From Frateuria_A sp035944355 (lineage in GTDB: Bacteria; Pseudomonadota; Gammaproteobacteria; Xanthomonadales; Rhodanobacteraceae), in assembly GCF_035944355.1 (NCBI RefSeq), contig NZ_DASZBH010000001.1:1-64000 (forward strand): 64,000 nucleotides of DNA. The letters run 5' to 3'. The translations under genes and the position numbers were made by a program. Of the stretch, positions 61,022-64,000 are shown piece by piece. The number at the start of each line of letters is the position of its first letter. Within the stretch, counting starts at the first letter, position 1. A model generated the notes under the pieces. It worked only from the letters and a program-made list of their open reading frames with translations, did no database searches and was not told the origin of the DNA.

Positions 61022-62935
61022 GTGGACAAGATCATTCTCGATGGCCGCAGCCTGACCCGCGCCCAGCTCGTCGCCGTGGCGCGCGAGGGTGCGGCCGTGG
61101 CGCTGGATCCGGCGCAGCTCGAGCGCGTGCGGCACGCGGCCGATTTCCTGGCCGAAAAGGTCAGCTGCGGCGAGCCGACCTACGGCGTCACCACCGGCTT
61201 CGGCAGCAATGCCGACAAGTTGCTGGGCGGCCATCGCATGCGCGACGAGCTGGTGATGGACCGGGCCGATCCGCGCCATCCGGCCCGGGAAGGCGTCAGC
61301 CTGATGGAGGAGCTGCAGCACAACCTGATCGTCACCCACGCGGTCTGCGTGGGCAAACCGTTCGCGCCGGAAGTGGTGCGTGCGATGCTGGCGATCCGCA
61401 TCAATACGCTGATGCGCGGGCACTCGGGCATCCGCGTGGCCACGCTCGAGGCGCTCACCGCGATGCTCAACCGCGGCGTGGTGCCGGTGGTGCCGGAAAA
61501 GGGCTCGGTGGGCGCCAGCGGCGATCTCGCGCCGCTCTCGCACCTGGCGATCGTGCTGCTGGGCGGCGGCGAGGCCTTCTTCGAGGGCGAGCGCCTGCCG
61601 GGCGCCGAGGCCTTGGAACGCGCGGGGCTGGAGCCGATCCGCCTCTCCTTCAAGGAAGGCCTGGCGCTCAACAACGGCACGGCGCAGATGCTCGCCACCG
61701 CGGCGCTGGCGCTGGACGAGCTGGAATACCTGCTGGACGTGGCCGACCTCGCCGCGGCGACGACGCTGGACGCCTTCGCCGGCCGCAGCGGCGCGCTGCG
61801 GCCCGAAGTGCACGCGCTGCGCCCGCATCCGGGCCAGGTCGACACCGCCGCGCACGTGCGCGAGCTGCTGGGCGGCTCGACGCTGGTGGACATCCCCTAT
61901 CACCTGGTGCCGCGCTTCAAGCCGTGGAACGCCGAGGCCTGGGATCGCCCCGAAGACCAGGCGCTGTCCTTCGACATCGGCTGGGACTGGGTGCCGGCCA
62001 ACCAGCGCCATGGCCGCGAGGCCTTCTACGACCGCTTCCTGCCGTTCAAGGGCGGCAAGAAGCACCAGCCGCAGGACGCCTATTGCCTGCGCTGCATGCC
62101 GCAGGTGCACGGCGCGGTGCGCGACGCCTGGCGCCAAGCCTGCCGGGTGATCGACATCGAGCTCAACTCGGTGACCGACAACCCGCTGATCTTCCCCGAC
62201 GCCGAGGACGCACAGTTCATCGAGGAGCAGGTGATCTCCGCCGGCCACTTCCACGGCATGCCGCTGGCGCTGGCGATGAGCTACGTCAAGGCCGCGATCC
62301 CGGTGCTGGCCTCGATCTCCGAGCGGCGCCTCAACAAACTGGTGGATCCGGCCACCAACGACGGCCTGCCGGCCTTCCTCACCGGCAACGAGGACGGCAC
62401 CGATTCGGGCTTCATGATCGTGCAGTACACCGCTGCGGCGCTGGTCAACGACCTGGCCACCCGTGCGCATCCGGCCAGCGTGTACTCGGTCCCGACCAGC
62501 GCCAATGCCGAGGACCACGTCTCGATGGGCGCCAACGAGGCGCGCCACGTGCTGGAGATGATGGAGGACCTGGGCCACGTGCTGGCGCTGGAGCTCTACA
62601 CCGCCGCACAGGCGCTGGATTATCGCCGCGAGATGCTCAACGCGGCGCGCCGGCTGGCCGCGCGCGGCGACTGGCGCGCGCTGGCCGGGAAGATCGGCAA
62701 CGCGCCGCGCGAAGGCCATCCGCAGCATGCCCAGTTCGAACAGGAAGTGCGCCAGCTGATGGCCGCGCTGGCGCGGAGCGAGGAGTTCCACGCCGGCGCC
62801 GCCGTGCAGGCCGCCCACACGCTGCTGCGCGAACGCATCGCTTTCATGCACCGGGACCGCGCGATGGACGGCGACGTGCGTGCCGTCTGCGAACTGCAGC
62901 GCCGCCGCGCCTTCGCGGCCGCCGCGCGTCCCTGA
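61022..62935 (+). CDS. Histidine/aromatic amino acid ammonia-lyase family protein, enlarged
   Basis: A 637-residue MIO enzyme contains GSVGASGDLAPLSHLA, with A165-S166-G167 forming the cofactor, and TYGVTTGFGSNAD with the catalytic tyrosine. The specificity pair is T105-H106, close to the Ser-His of histidine ammonia-lyases. It is longer than ordinary HutH (about 510): an insert of about 55 residues (295-350, with FKPWNAEAWDRPEDQALSF) precedes QDAYCLRCMPQVHGAV, and the C-terminus is extended. It starts at a GTG with GGAG five bases upstream. It is not next to other hut genes, so substrate is unclear. Confidence 0.8.
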   Translation: MDKIILDGRSLTRAQLVAVAREGAAVALDPAQLERVRHAADFLAEKVSCGEPTYGVTTGFGSNADKLLGGHRMRDELVMDRADPRHPAREGVSLMEELQHNLIVTHAVCVGKPFAPEVVRAMLAIRINTLMRGHSGIRVATLEALTAMLNRGVVPVVPEKGSVGASGDLAPLSHLAIVLLGGGEAFFEGERLPGAEALERAGLEPIRLSFKEGLALNNGTAQMLATAALALDELEYLLDVADLAAATTLDAFAGRSGALRPEVHALRPHPGQVDTAAHVRELLGGSTLVDIPYHLVPRFKPWNAEAWDRPEDQALSFDIGWDWVPANQRHGREAFYDRFLPFKGGKKHQPQDAYCLRCMPQVHGAVRDAWRQACRVIDIELNSVTDNPLIFPDAEDAQFIEEQVISAGHFHGMPLALAMSYVKAAIPVLASISERRLNKLVDPATNDGLPAFLTGNEDGTDSGFMIVQYTAAALVNDLATRAHPASVYSVPTSANAEDHVSMGANEARHVLEMMEDLGHVLALELYTAAQALDYRREMLNAARRLAARGDWRALAGKIGNAPREGHPQHAQFEQEVRQLMAALARSEEFHAGAAVQAAHTLLRERIAFMHRDRAMDGDVRAVCELQRRRAFAAAARP

Positions 62936-62978
62936 CCGGTCGCCGGCCTCGGCGATTACCCTGATTCCCGGAGTTCCC

Positions 62979-63383
62979 ATGAGCCTCATTCAAGTCCCGG
63001 TTTCCTACGGCGAGCTGATCGACAAGATCACCATCCTGGAGATCAAGTCGCGCCAGATCAGCGATCCGGCCAAGCTCGCCAACGTGCGCAACGAGCTGGA
63101 CCTGCTCAACGCGACCTGGGCCAACGACGCGGCCTCGCAAACCGACATCGGCGGCGAGCGCGCGCGCCTGCTGGCCGTCAACGAGGCGCTGTGGGACATC
63201 GAGGACCGCATCCGCCTGAAGGAGAAGGCGCAGGCCTTCGACGGCGAATTCGTCGAGCTGGCGCGTTCGGTGTACTTCCGCAACGACGAGCGCGCGGCGG
63301 TCAAGCGCGAGATCAACTTGAAGCTGGGCTCGCAGCTGGTCGAGGAAAAGTCGTACCAGGATTACCGCTCGCCGGGCGCGTAA
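62979..63383 (+). CDS. DUF6165 family protein
   Basis: A 134-residue protein starts MSLIQVPVSYGELIDKITIL and has a helical, charge-rich body (KIxxLEIKS, NELDLLNATW, IEDRIRLKEKAQAFD) of the DUF6165 family. Function is not known. GGAG lies five bases before the ATG. It follows the ammonia-lyase gene by 43 bp, possibly in one transcript, and faces the GT9 gene tail-to-tail; homologues are often near polysaccharide genes as far as I recall. Confidence 0.8.
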   Translation: MSLIQVPVSYGELIDKITILEIKSRQISDPAKLANVRNELDLLNATWANDAASQTDIGGERARLLAVNEALWDIEDRIRLKEKAQAFDGEFVELARSVYFRNDERAAVKREINLKLGSQLVEEKSYQDYRSPGA

Positions 63384-63485
63384 AGCGGGCCTTCGACTCC
63401 GGCGCCGCGCGCCTACGTCCAGGGCGACCGATCGCCTGAACCGTTCGCGCGCAGGGCAACGTCGAAGCGCAACCCAGGCAAGAGG

Positions 63486-64000
63486 TCAGGCAAGCCCGCG
63501 CGACGAAACGAACGCCTCGAACCGCTCGATCACGTCGTCGACGCCGATCAGGTCCATCACGCCCGGCCGTTCGATCTTCGTACCCCACGCCAGTTCGCTG
63601 GCCGGTTTGCCCAGAAAACGCCGCGCCGCCTCGTCGTATTTGTCGACGCACCAGCGGCGGTCGGAGTAGGGCCCGGATCGGTTCGGGTTGCTCGCCGCAT
63701 GCAGTCCCAGCACTTTGGTGCCCATCGCGTTGGCCATGTGCATCGGTCCGGAGTCGGGCGTGAGCAGCAGCTGCGCGCGACTGCACATGGCGAGCATCCG
63801 CTTGAGCGTGTCCTTGCCGGTGAGGTCGGGCGGCGGGCGTTTGCAGGCGCCCAGCACCGCATCGGCCATCGCCCGCTCCCCGGGCGAGGGGCCGCCGACC
63901 AGCGCCACGCGCCAGCCGCGCGACAGCACGTGGTCGACCACCGCCGCGTAGCGTTCCGGGCGCCAGTTGCGCAGGGCATGGCTGGACGTAGGGCTGACCA
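63486..64000 (-). CDS. Glycosyltransferase family 9 (heptosyltransferase-like), 5' part beyond the window
   Basis: The last 171 codons of a reverse-strand gene are present; its start lies outside. It shows ALRNWRPERYAAVVDHVLSRGW, VALVGGPSPGER and TPDSGPMHMANAMGTKVLGLH, the C-terminal nucleotide-sugar-binding half of GT9 enzymes such as WaaC, WaaF and WaaQ that build the lipopolysaccharide core. The acceptor and exact member cannot be told from this part. Confidence 0.88.
   Translation of the reverse strand, partial: VSPTSSHALRNWRPERYAAVVDHVLSRGWRVALVGGPSPGERAMADAVLGACKRPPPDLTGKDTLKRMLAMCSRAQLLLTPDSGPMHMANAMGTKVLGLHAASNPNRSGPYSDRRWCVDKYDEAARRFLGKPASELAWGTKIERPGVMDLIGVDDVIERFEAFVSSRGLA

Overview
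The window is 64 kb of GC-rich bacterial chromosome. Gene content and order suggest a gammaproteobacterium of the Xanthomonadales (Lysobacterales), most likely Rhodanobacteraceae (Rhodanobacter, Dyella, Luteibacter and relatives). Supporting signs are the folC-dedD-cvpA-purF and murJ-ribF-ileS-lspA-ispH blocks, a split metH beside an ArsR-methyltransferase regulator, a 180-kDa-type NAD-glutamate dehydrogenase, a type IV minor-pilin operon, and C/G-rich palindromic intergenic repeats. The genus is inferred from recalled gene features, not from a search. No phage, plasmid, CRISPR or complete insertion sequence was seen.

Layout. 1-10.2 kb: a heptamer tandem repeat, obgE, an exported glycosylasparaginase, rpsT (reverse), then murJ, ribF, ileS, lspA and ispH. 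10.2-21.3 kb: tRNA-Thr(CGT), a TPR-GGDEF diguanylate cyclase, the minor-pilin operon pilV-pilW-pilX-pilY1-pilE-fimT, tRNA-Val(CAC) and a solo LAB_N membrane protein. 21.3-26.4 kb (reverse): an ArsR-methyltransferase regulator, metH N-terminal part and metH C-terminal part. 26.5-32.3 kb: an acyl-CoA dehydrogenase and a reverse-strand RND efflux pair. 32.7-37.6 kb: NAD-glutamate dehydrogenase. 37.7-39.1 kb: a small accessory patch with a decayed gene and an orphan secreted protein. 39.2-47.0 kb: nadK, a 5'-nucleotidase, an EamA transporter, glutaryl-CoA dehydrogenase, a GNAT/nucleotidyltransferase pair and a fused E1 alpha/beta dehydrogenase. 47.1-52.7 kb: a second membrane diguanylate cyclase, an FMN reductase, and a MerR regulator coupled to a copper-type P-ATPase. 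52.7-53.4 kb: a large inverted-repeat element. 53.4-64 kb: folC-dedD-cvpA-purF, a VOC protein, a DUF455 ferritin-like protein, tRNA-Pro(CGG), hisS, an enlarged histidine/aromatic ammonia-lyase, a DUF6165 protein and the 3' part of a GT9 glycosyltransferase.

How genes work together. Envelope functions recur: lipid II flipping (MurJ), lipoprotein maturation (LspA), SPOR-domain division protein, LAB_N, GT9, and RND efflux. Methionine synthesis and its probable SAM/SAH-responsive control form one reverse-strand unit. Copper sensing and export form a two-gene overlapping unit behind a textbook MerR-type operator. Two diguanylate cyclases with different sensor regions lie in the window, one directly upstream of the pilin operon.

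The most unusual items are the 228-bp-arm inverted repeat with a 197-bp unique centre (52723-53376), the G-quadruplex-capable heptamer array just before obgE, a recurrent geometry suggesting leaderless mRNAs at five genes, and the ammonia-lyase with an internal insertion. All calls come from reading the sequence; no database search or folding program was run.
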